22,969 nt of DNA from Candidatus Mcinerneyibacterium aminivorans (GCA_008086245.1 VSIX01000016.1:1-22969); one strand, 5' to 3'. Shown: positions 15,075 through 21,717, numbered from the stretch's first letter. Numbers and translations: made by a program. The notes: a model not told the origin generated them from the letters alone.

Positions 15075-15124
15075 ATCTGGTTCTAGTTCTAGTTCTGGTT
15101 CTAAAAATCTCGTCAGAGATTTTT
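15075..15124. repeat. Hexamer-hairpin module, copy 4, overlapping the sigma gene stop
   Basis: ATCT is followed by GGTTCT, AGTTCT, AGTTCT, GGTTCT (15079-15102) and the hairpin AAAAATCTC, loop GTCA, GAGATTTTT (15103-15124). On the minus strand the second arm encodes the last residues of the sigma factor, and the loop contains its TGA stop. The hairpin could also act as a weak minus-strand terminator, though it has no long T run after it. Confidence 0.9.
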
Positions 15125-15868
15125 AAGTATAGTTGTAAAATCTTCCCTGAGCTGCTTTAGTGCTCTTATTTCGTTCTGTCTTACAGCTTCAGAAGAAATA
15201 CCGAGCATGTTTCCGATTTCCTTAAGTGAGTGTTTTTCACCATCTATAAAACCGTATCTGTATCTAATTATAAATTTCTTTTTTTCCGGGAGTTTATCCA
15301 GAATTTTACCGATAAGTTTTTTTTGCTCGTCCATTGCAGCTTCCTGGTCAGGGGATTGTTCATCAACTTCAAGGATGCTTTCAAGGGTGGAATATTCAGG
15401 ATCATCTTTTATGGGAGCCTCGAGTGAAAAATAGGAACTGGGTATTTGATTTTTTAATTTGTTAAAAGCTTTTTTATCCTTATCCGATTTATCCTTTGTT
15501 GAGTATTTGTATTTAAAGTATTTTCTCATTTTATTTACGGGAATTCTTATTAAATTTTTCTTGTTATAAATTGCTCGTTGAATCTGGTTTCTTATCCACC
15601 AGCATGCGTACGTGGAAAACTGATAGCCAAGGTCGGGGTTAAATTTTTTGGCTGCTTTTATTAAACCTATATTTCCCTCCTGAATAAGGTCTTCAAAAGG
15701 ATAACCGCTTTTTGTGTATTTTTTTGCTATTGATATTACAAGTTTAAGGTTTGATCTGATAACCTCATGATAATCTTCTGGAATCTCCGCTGCATTTATT
15801 TCCCTTTTTAAATCTTCAAAATTAATTTTCCCTGTTTTTGAAACATCTTCAAAATATTTATTTAACAT
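15113..15868 (-). CDS. Sigma-70 family RNA polymerase sigma factor
   Basis: This 251-residue protein directs RNA polymerase to a promoter set. Region 2 (about residues 38-100) is clear: Asn-Leu-Lys-Leu-Val-Ile-Ser-Ile-Ala, Asp-Leu-Ile-Gln-Glu-Gly-Asn-Ile-Gly-Leu and Phe-Ser-Thr-Tyr-Ala-Cys-Trp-Trp-Ile-Arg, the core-binding and -10-recognition parts. Region 3 is short. Region 4 (about 190-242) includes Leu-Pro-Glu-Lys-Lys-Lys and a helix-turn-helix Ile-Gly-Asn-Met-Leu-Gly-Ile-Ser-Ser-Glu-Ala-Val-Arg-Gln. It lacks region 1.1 and is smaller than a housekeeping RpoD, so it is a group 2/3 alternative factor (RpoS-, RpoH- or SigF-like cannot be decided). I chose the ATG at 15868, with GGGAGG upstream, over an in-frame ATG 13 codons earlier that would lie in the promoter. 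Its last codons form one arm of a repeat hairpin. Confidence 0.92.
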   Translation of the reverse strand: MLNKYFEDVSKTGKINFEDLKREINAAEIPEDYHEVIRSNLKLVISIAKKYTKSGYPFEDLIQEGNIGLIKAAKKFNPDLGYQFSTYACWWIRNQIQRAIYNKKNLIRIPVNKMRKYFKYKYSTKDKSDKDKKAFNKLKNQIPSSYFSLEAPIKDDPEYSTLESILEVDEQSPDQEAAMDEQKKLIGKILDKLPEKKKFIIRYRYGFIDGEKHSLKEIGNMLGISSEAVRQNEIRALKQLREDFTTILKNL

Positions 15869-15882
15869 AGACAAACCTCCCT

Positions 15883-15905
15883 GCTTTATATTAATTATAT
15901 AAAGC
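15883..15905. promoter_or_regulatory. Perfect 9-bp inverted repeat upstream of the sigma gene
   Basis: GCTTTATAT and ATATAAAGC on the minus strand flank a 5-base centre. It lies just before the ribosome site of the sigma gene and contains a TATAAT. It could be an operator or a leader hairpin; the sequence does not decide between these. Confidence 0.5.
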
Positions 15906-15918
15906 ACAATTCATGCCA
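15903..15918 (-). promoter_or_regulatory. Sigma-54-like -24/-12 element before the sigma factor gene
   Basis: On the minus strand the 16 bases read TGGCATGAATTGTGCT. This fits the sigma-54 consensus TGGCAYR-N4-TTGCW at every position but one (G for the first T of TTGC), and GG and GC are at the required distance. A TATAAT lies a few bases downstream but has no acceptable -35 box. The ribosome site and ATG follow at a suitable distance. Confidence 0.5.
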
Positions 15919-15975
15919 TCCTAATTCGCCCTAAATACAGGTAATTAAAACTATGAATGAAAACAAAAATTGTAG

Positions 15976-16006
15976 AAAAGTATAATAAGTTATACAAAAG
16001 TATAAT
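15976..16006. repeat. Direct repeat AAAAGTATAAT, two copies
   Basis: The 11-base sequence occurs at 15976-15986 and 15996-16006 with a 20-base period, in the divergent region between the sigma gene and yceD. Each contains TATAAT, but neither has a -35 box at a proper distance. It could be a regulator site. Confidence 0.5.
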
Positions 16007-16061
16007 GCCTGTTTCTAAAATGAATATGGTTCATTTATTTTGTTGTGGAATTAATTTTTTC

Positions 16062-16090
16062 TTGACCTTAGGGTTTAACTATTATATAAT
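16062..16090 (+). promoter_or_regulatory. Sigma-70 promoter for the yceD-fab operon, near-leaderless
   Basis: TTGACC (five of six) at 16062-16067 and a perfect TATAAT at 16085-16090 are 17 bases apart. Transcription would start at about 16096-16098, only 2-4 bases before the yceD ATG at 16100. There is no Shine-Dalgarno sequence upstream of that ATG. Confidence 0.8.
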
Positions 16091-16099
16091 CTTTTTTGT

Positions 16100-16618
16100 A
16101 TGAAAATTGATTTAAGAAAAGCCAAAAGTGAACGTTTATTCATTAAAGAAGATTTAGAGCTTGATATACCTGAGGTAACTGATCCTGTATCAGTTGATTT
16201 GAAGGTGTATGAGTCAAACCAGATATTTGTATTGCGCGGAAAGATGGATGTTACATATAGTTTGAACTGTTCAAGGTGTTTGACCCGGTTTGAAAGGGAG
16301 GAAACCCTTGATCTTTTTCTGGTTTTTAAATATGAAAATACCAGGAATAAAAATGTTAAAGAAAAAGAGATTGATGAAGATGAAATAAATGTTATATTCA
16401 TTGAGCAGTCAGTTATAGATATTACAGAATATATTATTAATGAAATTATGCTCAATATACCGATAAAGGTTTTGTGCAAGGAGGATTGTAAGGGTTTATG
16501 TCCTATTTGTGGAACCGATTTAAATGAGGGTAGCTGTGACTGCAAAAAAGAAAAGGTAGATGAAAGAATGAAACAATTAGAAGATATAAAAAAACGAATG
16601 TTTGATAAGAAAGAATAA
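16100..16618 (+). CDS. yceD: YceD/DUF177 family protein
   Basis: This 172-residue protein is of the YceD (DUF177) family, widely encoded just before rpmF and implicated in large-subunit rRNA metabolism; its molecular role is not settled. Two cysteine sets are visible: Leu-Asn-Cys-Ser-Arg-Cys-Leu (about residues 54-60) and a C-terminal cluster Cys-x3-Cys-x3-Cys-x2-Cys...Cys-x-Cys (about 125-148), fitting a metal site. The gene is the first of a long operon, with the promoter placed so close that the mRNA has almost no leader. rpmF follows 11 bases after the stop with its own GGAGG. Confidence 0.92.
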   Translation: MKIDLRKAKSERLFIKEDLELDIPEVTDPVSVDLKVYESNQIFVLRGKMDVTYSLNCSRCLTRFEREETLDLFLVFKYENTRNKNVKEKEIDEDEINVIFIEQSVIDITEYIINEIMLNIPIKVLCKEDCKGLCPICGTDLNEGSCDCKKEKVDERMKQLEDIKKRMFDKKE

Positions 16619-16629
16619 AGGAGGATAGT

Positions 16630-16809
16630 ATGGCAGTACCTAAAGGAAAAGTTTCAAAACAGAGGAAAAGAAAAAGAAGAACTCACTGGAAACTAACAGC
16701 ACCAACAATAGTTCGTTGTCAAAACTGTGGTGAATTTAAAAAACCCCATAGAGTTTGCCCTGAATGCGGCACCTATAAGGGTGAAAAAATTGTAGCAGTT
16801 GAGGAATAG
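16630..16809 (+). CDS. rpmF: 50S ribosomal protein L32 (zinc-binding form)
   Basis: This short gene encodes 59 residues: Met-Ala-Val-Pro-Lys then a highly basic stretch (Gln-Arg-Lys-Arg-Lys-Arg-Arg-Thr-His) typical of L32, and a complete zinc ribbon Cys-x2-Cys...Cys-x2-Cys. The ribosome site is GGAGG, from 16620 on. It sits between yceD and the fatty acid genes as in many bacteria, linking ribosome and membrane synthesis. The four cysteines mark the zinc-dependent form; some bacteria keep a cysteine-free paralogue for zinc limitation, but none is in this window. Confidence 0.96.
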   Translation: MAVPKGKVSKQRKRKRRTHWKLTAPTIVRCQNCGEFKKPHRVCPECGTYKGEKIVAVEE

Positions 16810-16811
16810 TT

Positions 16812-17795
16812 ATGCCAAGGGCTAAGATAATATCTACCGGTTCCTACTTGCCTGAAAAGGTTATGACAAATAATGATTTAGAAGAAATAGTAGAAACCAG
16901 TGATGAATGGATAACCAAAAGAACGGGTATTAAGAAGAGACATATTGCTTCGGATGATCAGGCGGCTTCTGATCTGGCGGTTGAAGCTATAAATAATGCT
17001 TTAAAACAGGCCGGCATGAAGGCTAAAGAACTTGATTTGATACTTGTTGCCACCGTAACACCCGATACGGATTTTCCTTCAACGGGATGCTGGATACAAA
17101 AGAAACTGAAAATTAAAAATATTCCGGCATTTGATATATCTGCAGCCTGTTCTGGTTTTATATATGGATTAACTACTGCAAGATCTTTTATCGAAAGCGG
17201 GCTCTATGAAAATATTGCTCTGGTGGGAGTTGAAACTTTTTCCAAAATTACTAACTGGAATGATAGAAGCACCTGTGTGCTTTTTGGAGATGGAGCAGGA
17301 GCTGTTATATTGGGACCTTCCGAGGATGAGAAAAGCGGAATATTATCTTCCTACCTTGGAGCAGATGGAAGTAAGGGAGAACTTTTAATAAAAAGAGCCG
17401 GCGGAAGCTTGAATCCAACAACCCAGAAAACTCTTGATAATGATATGCACTATCTTGAAATGGAAGGGCGTGAAGTTTTCAAGCAGGCCGTTAGGGTTAT
17501 GAAAAGGTCTTCTATAAAAGCTCTAAAAACAGCTGGAATAGAAGAAAAAGATATTGATCTTCTAATAACGCATCAGGCCAATATCAGGATTATTGATTCG
17601 CTTGGTAAAAGATTGCATGTACCCGATGAGAATGTGCATGTAACTGTGGATGAACATGCTAATACTTCTTCAGCATCTATACCGCTTGCTCTTGATGATG
17701 CAAATAGAAAAGGAAAAATAAAAAGAGGAGACAATGTATTACTAACAGCATTTGGCAGCGGACTAACCTGGGGATCAGTAGTATTGAGGTGGTGA
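16812..17795 (+). CDS. fabH: Beta-ketoacyl-ACP synthase III
   Basis: FabH starts fatty acid synthesis by condensing an acyl-CoA primer with malonyl-ACP. The catalytic triad is visible: Cys113 in Ile-Ser-Ala-Ala-Cys-Ser-Gly-Phe, His254 in Thr-His-Gln-Ala-Asn-Ile-Arg, and Asn284 in His-Ala-Asn-Thr-Ser-Ser-Ala-Ser. Length (327) is standard. It begins 2 bases after the rpmF stop, with GAGGA inside the rpmF end as ribosome site. plsX, which commonly lies between rpmF and fabH, is absent. Primer choice (acetyl, butyryl or branched) cannot be read from the sequence. Confidence 0.97.
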   Translation: MPRAKIISTGSYLPEKVMTNNDLEEIVETSDEWITKRTGIKKRHIASDDQAASDLAVEAINNALKQAGMKAKELDLILVATVTPDTDFPSTGCWIQKKLKIKNIPAFDISAACSGFIYGLTTARSFIESGLYENIALVGVETFSKITNWNDRSTCVLFGDGAGAVILGPSEDEKSGILSSYLGADGSKGELLIKRAGGSLNPTTQKTLDNDMHYLEMEGREVFKQAVRVMKRSSIKALKTAGIEEKDIDLLITHQANIRIIDSLGKRLHVPDENVHVTVDEHANTSSASIPLALDDANRKGKIKRGDNVLLTAFGSGLTWGSVVLRW

Positions 17796-17802
17796 TTGCT
17801 TT

Positions 17803-18729
17803 ATGAGTAAAGCACTTTTGTTTTCCGGTCAGGGCTCACAGTATGTAGGAATGGGAGAAGATTTATATAATGAGTTTGGTTCTTTTAAAGAGGTTCTGGA
17901 TCGGGCCAATGAAATTCTTGATAGAGATTTAAAAAAGATAATGTTTGAGGGGCCAAAGGATGTTCTTACGGATACCAGAAATGCTCAACCGGCGCTTCTT
18001 ACAATGGATTACGGTATATATAAAATTCTTGAAGATAAAATTGATCTCGGGAATATATCCTATACTGCAGGGCACAGCCTGGGAGAGTATGGAGCATTGG
18101 TTGCTTCAAAGGCTTTCAGCTTCGAGGATGGGCTCAAGATAGTTCAGAGAAGAGGAGAATTAATGTCCAGGGCTGGAGAGAAAGCTCCTGGAACAATGGC
18201 AGCAGTTATCGGGATGAAAGATGTAGAAAAACTTGAAAAAATCTGTGAGAAAAATGATGTTGATATGGCAAATTATAATTCACCATTACAGATAGTAATA
18301 TCCGGATCAGTTGATAATGTTAAAAAGGCTATGGAAGACTGTTCAAGTGAGGGTGCCAAAAAAGTGGTTGAGTTGAATGTATCAGGAGCTTTTCATTCAA
18401 GATTAATGGTGGAGAGCGGAGAAAAACTTGCCGAAACCATTAATAAGGCTAAATTTGAAAAACCGAAAATTCCCGTTGTTATGAATGTAATTGCAAGGGC
18501 AACCACAGATCCCGATGAAATTAAGGACAGCCTGATAAAACAGGTTTCTTCTCCGGTTAAATGGGCACAAAGCATCCAATTTATGATAGAACATGACGTT
18601 CATGAATATATCGAGTGCGGACCTAAAAGAGTATTGACCGGACTTGTAAGAAGAATTGATAGGGATACAACAGTTTACTCCACCGATAATATTAGGGGAG
18701 TAAAAAAAGTTATGGAGGTTTTATCTTGA
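17803..18729 (+). CDS. fabD: Malonyl-CoA:ACP transacylase
   Basis: FabD loads malonyl groups from CoA onto acyl carrier protein. The catalytic serine is Ser92 in Gly-His-Ser-Leu-Gly-Glu-Tyr, with Arg117 (Gln-Arg-Arg-Gly-Glu) binding the malonyl carboxylate and His198 (Gly-Ala-Phe-His-Ser) completing the dyad. The N-terminal Phe-Ser-Gly-Gln-Gly-Ser-Gln forms the oxyanion region. Length (308) is typical. It starts 7 bases after fabH and its TGA overlaps the TTG start of fabG. Confidence 0.97.
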   Translation: MSKALLFSGQGSQYVGMGEDLYNEFGSFKEVLDRANEILDRDLKKIMFEGPKDVLTDTRNAQPALLTMDYGIYKILEDKIDLGNISYTAGHSLGEYGALVASKAFSFEDGLKIVQRRGELMSRAGEKAPGTMAAVIGMKDVEKLEKICEKNDVDMANYNSPLQIVISGSVDNVKKAMEDCSSEGAKKVVELNVSGAFHSRLMVESGEKLAETINKAKFEKPKIPVVMNVIARATTDPDEIKDSLIKQVSSPVKWAQSIQFMIEHDVHEYIECGPKRVLTGLVRRIDRDTTVYSTDNIRGVKKVMEVLS

Positions 18730-19469
18730 TTAATCTTGAGGGGAAAACTGCTTTAATAACAGGTGCAGCCCGGGGGATTGGAAAAGAGATTGCTATTAAA
18801 TTTGCAGAAACCGGGTGCAATATTGCAATATGTGATTTGGATAAGGAAAAAATCGAATCAACTATCGATGAAATAAGGGAGACAGGAGTAGAGGCTTACG
18901 GTGAAGTATGTGATGTTACATCAATGGATAGTGTTAAAGATATGGTGAAAAAATTTCTCGAAAAGTTCGATAAAATAGATATTCTGGTTAACAATGCAGG
19001 AATAACTCAGGACACACTGCTAATGAGGATGAGCGAGAAACAGTGGAAAAATGTTATAGATGTAAATCTTAACGGAACTTTTAATGTTACCCGGAGTTTG
19101 ATAAGAAGTATGATGAAAAATAAATACGGGAAAATTATAAATATTTCATCAGTAGTTGGTTTGATGGGAAATGCAGGACAGGCAAATTATTCTGCTACAA
19201 AAGCGGGGGTTATAGGGTTTACTAAGACGGTGGCAAAGGAATACGGGAAAAGAAATATCTATGCCAATGCCGTTGCTCCCGGATTTATTGAAACAGATAT
19301 GACAGAGAAGCTTTCGGAAAAGGCTGAAAAAGATTTAATGAACAATGTTTCAATAAAGAGAAAGGGAAAACCCGAAGATGTTGCTAATCTTGTATTATTT
19401 TTGGCATCTGATCTTTCAGATTACATTACTGGAGAGGTAATTTCAGTTGATGGTGGAATGAGGATGTAA
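18726..19469 (+). CDS. fabG: 3-oxoacyl-ACP reductase
   Basis: FabG is the NADPH-dependent short-chain dehydrogenase that reduces 3-oxoacyl-ACP in the elongation cycle. The nucleotide motif Thr-Gly-Ala-Ala-Arg-Gly-Ile-Gly (12-19), Asn-Asn-Ala-Gly (89-92) and the catalytic Ser142, Tyr155 and Lys159 (Tyr-Ser-Ala-Thr-Lys) are present. The C-terminus Tyr-Ile-Thr-Gly-Glu-Val-Ile-Ser-Val-Asp-Gly-Gly-Met is typical. The start is TTG, overlapping the fabD TGA; GGAGG (18714-18718) seven bases upstream supports it, and no ATG fits the conserved N-terminus. Translational coupling with fabD is likely. Confidence 0.96.
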   Translation: MINLEGKTALITGAARGIGKEIAIKFAETGCNIAICDLDKEKIESTIDEIRETGVEAYGEVCDVTSMDSVKDMVKKFLEKFDKIDILVNNAGITQDTLLMRMSEKQWKNVIDVNLNGTFNVTRSLIRSMMKNKYGKIINISSVVGLMGNAGQANYSATKAGVIGFTKTVAKEYGKRNIYANAVAPGFIETDMTEKLSEKAEKDLMNNVSIKRKGKPEDVANLVLFLASDLSDYITGEVISVDGGMRM

Positions 19470-19488
19470 ATAACGAGGAGGTGTTAAA

Positions 19489-19725
19489 ATGGATAAAAAA
19501 ATATTGGAAACAGTAAAAGAATTAACAGCAGAACAGCTGGGAATCGAAGTTGATGAAGTAAACGAAAAATCATCTTTTATCGATGACTTAGGTGCTGATT
19601 CTCTTGATACTATGGAATTGGTGCTTGCACTGGAAGATGAATTCGGTATTGAAATTTCTGATGAAGAAACAGAAAAATTAAAAACAGTAGCTGATGCTGT
19701 AAAGTATATTGAAGATAATAAATAA
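19489..19725 (+). CDS. acpP: Acyl carrier protein
   Basis: This acidic 78-residue protein carries growing acyl chains on a phosphopantetheine arm attached at Ser38 in Gly-Ala-Asp-Ser-Leu-Asp-Thr-Met-Glu. Helix pattern and size are standard for fatty acid synthesis. GAGGAGGTG is a near-perfect ribosome site, which fits the high expression ACP needs. A strong hairpin without a T run follows in the gap before fabF. The pantothenate for its prosthetic group depends on the panB/panC genes earlier in the window. Confidence 0.98.
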   Translation: MDKKILETVKELTAEQLGIEVDEVNEKSSFIDDLGADSLDTMELVLALEDEFGIEISDEETEKLKTVADAVKYIEDNK

Positions 19726-19741
19726 ATTATATTTTATTATA

Positions 19742-19768
19742 TAGCAAGAGCACCTGGTGCTCTTGCTA
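19742..19768 (+). promoter_or_regulatory. Strong hairpin between acpP and fabF (no T run)
   Basis: TAGCAAGAGCAC and GTGCTCTTGCTA are perfect 12-base arms around a 3-base loop. No poly-T follows, so it is unlikely to be an efficient terminator. It may protect the 3' end of an acpP transcript or be an RNA processing site, which would set acpP expression apart from fabF. Confidence 0.75.
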
Positions 19769-19799
19769 CTCTCAGATTTAAATAAGATGGAGGATTAAT

Positions 19800-21041
19800 A
19801 TGTCAAAAAGAGTAGTAATTACTGGAATGGGAGCTCTTTCTCCTGTTGGAAAAGAGATTGATGAGATATGGAACAGCCTGATGAATGGAGAAAGCGGTGT
19901 GCAGAAAATAGATCGATTTGACGTATCTGAATATTCAAGTAAAATTGCAGGTCTGGTTAAAGACTACAATTCAGAGGATTATATATCAAGAAAAGAACAG
20001 AGAAGAATGGATAAGTTTATACAGTACGGAATTATAGCCGCTATGAAGGCTCTTGAACATTCCGGCCTGGAAATTACCGATGATATAGCCAGAGATGTGG
20101 CCATAATAGTTTCAAGCGGTATAGGAGGAATGGAAACCCTCAGTAAGCAGCATTCAAGATTAATAAAAAGAGGCCCCAAAAGAGTTTCACCATTTTTCAT
20201 ACCAAAAATGATTTCAAATATTTTATCCGGATATATTTCAATAAGAACGGGAGCTAAAGGCCCCAATATGAGTGTAATTACAGCGTGTGCTACAGGTACG
20301 CATTCTATAGGAGAAGGTTTTAACAAAATTAAAAACGGCACAACAAAGGCGGCAATTGTTGGTGGTTCGGAAACACCTGTAGTACCATTAGGATTGGCGG
20401 GCTTCTGTGCAATGAGGGCTTTATCCACAAGAAATGATGAACCCGAAAAAGCATCCCGTCCATTTGACAAAAACAGAGATGGGTTTGTTATGGCGGAAGG
20501 TGCCGCTGTTTTAGTTCTTGAAGAACTGGAACGCGCCAAGAGAAGAGGTGCTGATATTTATGCGGAGGTAATTGGATACGGTGCATCGGCAGATGCATAC
20601 CATATTACTGCTCCACAGGAGAATGGAGAAGGTGCAGCAATAGGAATGCAGAAGGCGATTGATGATGCCGGTATTGAGCCGGAACAAATCGACTACATAA
20701 ATGCTCACGGTACTTCAACTCCGCTCAATGATGTTACAGAGACAAAAGCAATAAAAACTGTTTTTGGTGATCATGCAAAGAAACTTTACATAAATTCTAC
20801 AAAATCAATGACGGGTCATCTTTTAGGAGCTACAGGAGCTTTTGAAACGTTGGTAACTGCTCTGAGTTTGAAAAAAGGAAAAATGCATCAAACTATAAAT
20901 ATCGAAAATCAGGATCCCGAATGTGATTTAAATTATCTGGCGGATGGACCTGTAGAGGATGATATACAATATGCTATGACCAATTCATTCGGCTTCGGAG
21001 GCCAGAACGGGATATTAGTTTTAAAAAAGTACAATGAATAA
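19800..21041 (+). CDS. fabF: Beta-ketoacyl-ACP synthase II
   Basis: FabF elongates acyl-ACP with malonyl-ACP. The Cys-His-His triad is present: Cys163 in Thr-Ala-Cys-Ala-Thr-Gly, His303 in Ala-His-Gly-Thr-Ser-Thr-Pro and His340 in Ser-Met-Thr-Gly-His-Leu-Leu-Gly-Ala. The C-terminal Asn-Ser-Phe-Gly-Phe-Gly-Gly-Gln-Asn motif is intact. Length (413) is normal. A TGGAGG ribosome site precedes the ATG. The stop overlaps the rnc start by eight bases. The acpP-fabF-rnc order is common in Gram-positive and other bacteria. Confidence 0.97.
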   Translation: MSKRVVITGMGALSPVGKEIDEIWNSLMNGESGVQKIDRFDVSEYSSKIAGLVKDYNSEDYISRKEQRRMDKFIQYGIIAAMKALEHSGLEITDDIARDVAIIVSSGIGGMETLSKQHSRLIKRGPKRVSPFFIPKMISNILSGYISIRTGAKGPNMSVITACATGTHSIGEGFNKIKNGTTKAAIVGGSETPVVPLGLAGFCAMRALSTRNDEPEKASRPFDKNRDGFVMAEGAAVLVLEELERAKRRGADIYAEVIGYGASADAYHITAPQENGEGAAIGMQKAIDDAGIEPEQIDYINAHGTSTPLNDVTETKAIKTVFGDHAKKLYINSTKSMTGHLLGATGAFETLVTALSLKKGKMHQTINIENQDPECDLNYLADGPVEDDIQYAMTNSFGFGGQNGILVLKKYNE

Positions 21042-21717
21042 AGAATCAAAATTTGAAAAAGATTTCAATTTTAAATTTTCCAATAAGGTCCTCTTAAAGA
21101 GGGCCTTAACACACTGCTCCTATCAGAAGAGCAGCTGGGGAAATAATGAGAGGCTCGAGTTCCTCGGAGATGCAGTTGTTGATCTTGTAATAGTTGAGTA
21201 TTTGTTTAAAAACATGCAGCGTGACGAGGGTAAAATGTCCAATATCAAATCCATTGCCGTTGGAAGAAAAATCATGGCAGAGATTGCTAAGGATATCAAT
21301 CTTGTAGATTATGTATACCTGGGCAAAAGCGAGAAAATGGATTTGGATATGGACAAAATAAGCATACTGTCAAATCTGCTCGAGGCGGTAATTGGAGCCA
21401 TATATCTTGATAAAAATTTCAAAAAAACAAAGAAATTTATTTTGAATCTGTGGGAACCTTATCTGCAGGAAATTGTTCATAAAAAGCACTATAAAAATTA
21501 CAAATCACGCCTTCAGGAGTTTGTGCAGAAAAATAATCTTCCGGTGCCAAAGTACAAGGTGCTCGAAAAGCAGGGCCCTCCCCATAATAGAACATTCAAT
21601 ATTGCATGCTTCATCAATGGAGAGGTTTACTCCAGATCCAAAGGTAAGAGTAAAAAGGAAGCGGAATTCAAGGCTGCCAAAAAGGCTCTTAAAAAAATTA
21701 AAAAAGAATTGAAATGA
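21034..21717 (+). CDS. rnc: Ribonuclease III
   Basis: RNase III cleaves double-stranded RNA in rRNA maturation and mRNA turnover. The signature Asn-Glu-Arg-Leu-Glu-Phe-Leu-Gly-Asp-Ala-Val-Val (38-49) carries catalytic Glu42 and Asp46; the second acidic cluster gives Glu117. At residue 114, where E. coli has a catalytic Asp, this protein has Asn (Ser-Asn-Leu-Leu-Glu-Ala). A C-terminal dsRNA-binding domain (about 158-225) includes Asn-Tyr-Lys-Ser-Arg-Leu-Gln-Glu. Length (227) is typical. The ATG overlaps the fabF end by eight bases and the stop overlaps the next gene (ATGA), so all three are coupled. I believe Asn at this site also occurs in other bacteria, so loss of activity is not implied. 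Confidence 0.95.
   Translation: MNKESKFEKDFNFKFSNKVLLKRALTHCSYQKSSWGNNERLEFLGDAVVDLVIVEYLFKNMQRDEGKMSNIKSIAVGRKIMAEIAKDINLVDYVYLGKSEKMDLDMDKISILSNLLEAVIGAIYLDKNFKKTKKFILNLWEPYLQEIVHKKHYKNYKSRLQEFVQKNNLPVPKYKVLEKQGPPHNRTFNIACFINGEVYSRSKGKSKKEAEFKAAKKALKKIKKELK

Larger units (their letters stand above)
14535..15112. other. 578-base repeat-rich intergenic tract
   Basis: No plausible gene was found on either strand. The tract holds the foldase terminator and then a run of hexamer arrays, short perfect hairpins and diverged longer copies, listed separately. It separates the plus-strand foldase gene from the convergent minus-strand sigma factor gene. In the minus-strand view the order of each full unit is TAAA, ten bases, GAAGAT-like, 11-15 bases, hairpin, four hexamers, AGAT plus A-rich DNA. 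Confidence 0.85.

Noticed and set aside
14602-15124. CRISPR array in the repeat tract
   Set aside because: The units differ in spacing and sequence, repeats are partly simple hexamers, there are no uniform spacers, and no cas genes are in the window.
15869-15907. Upstream ATG at 15907 (minus) as start of the sigma factor
   Set aside because: It would translate the GGGAGG ribosome site and part of the promoter; the ATG at 15868 has that site at the proper distance.
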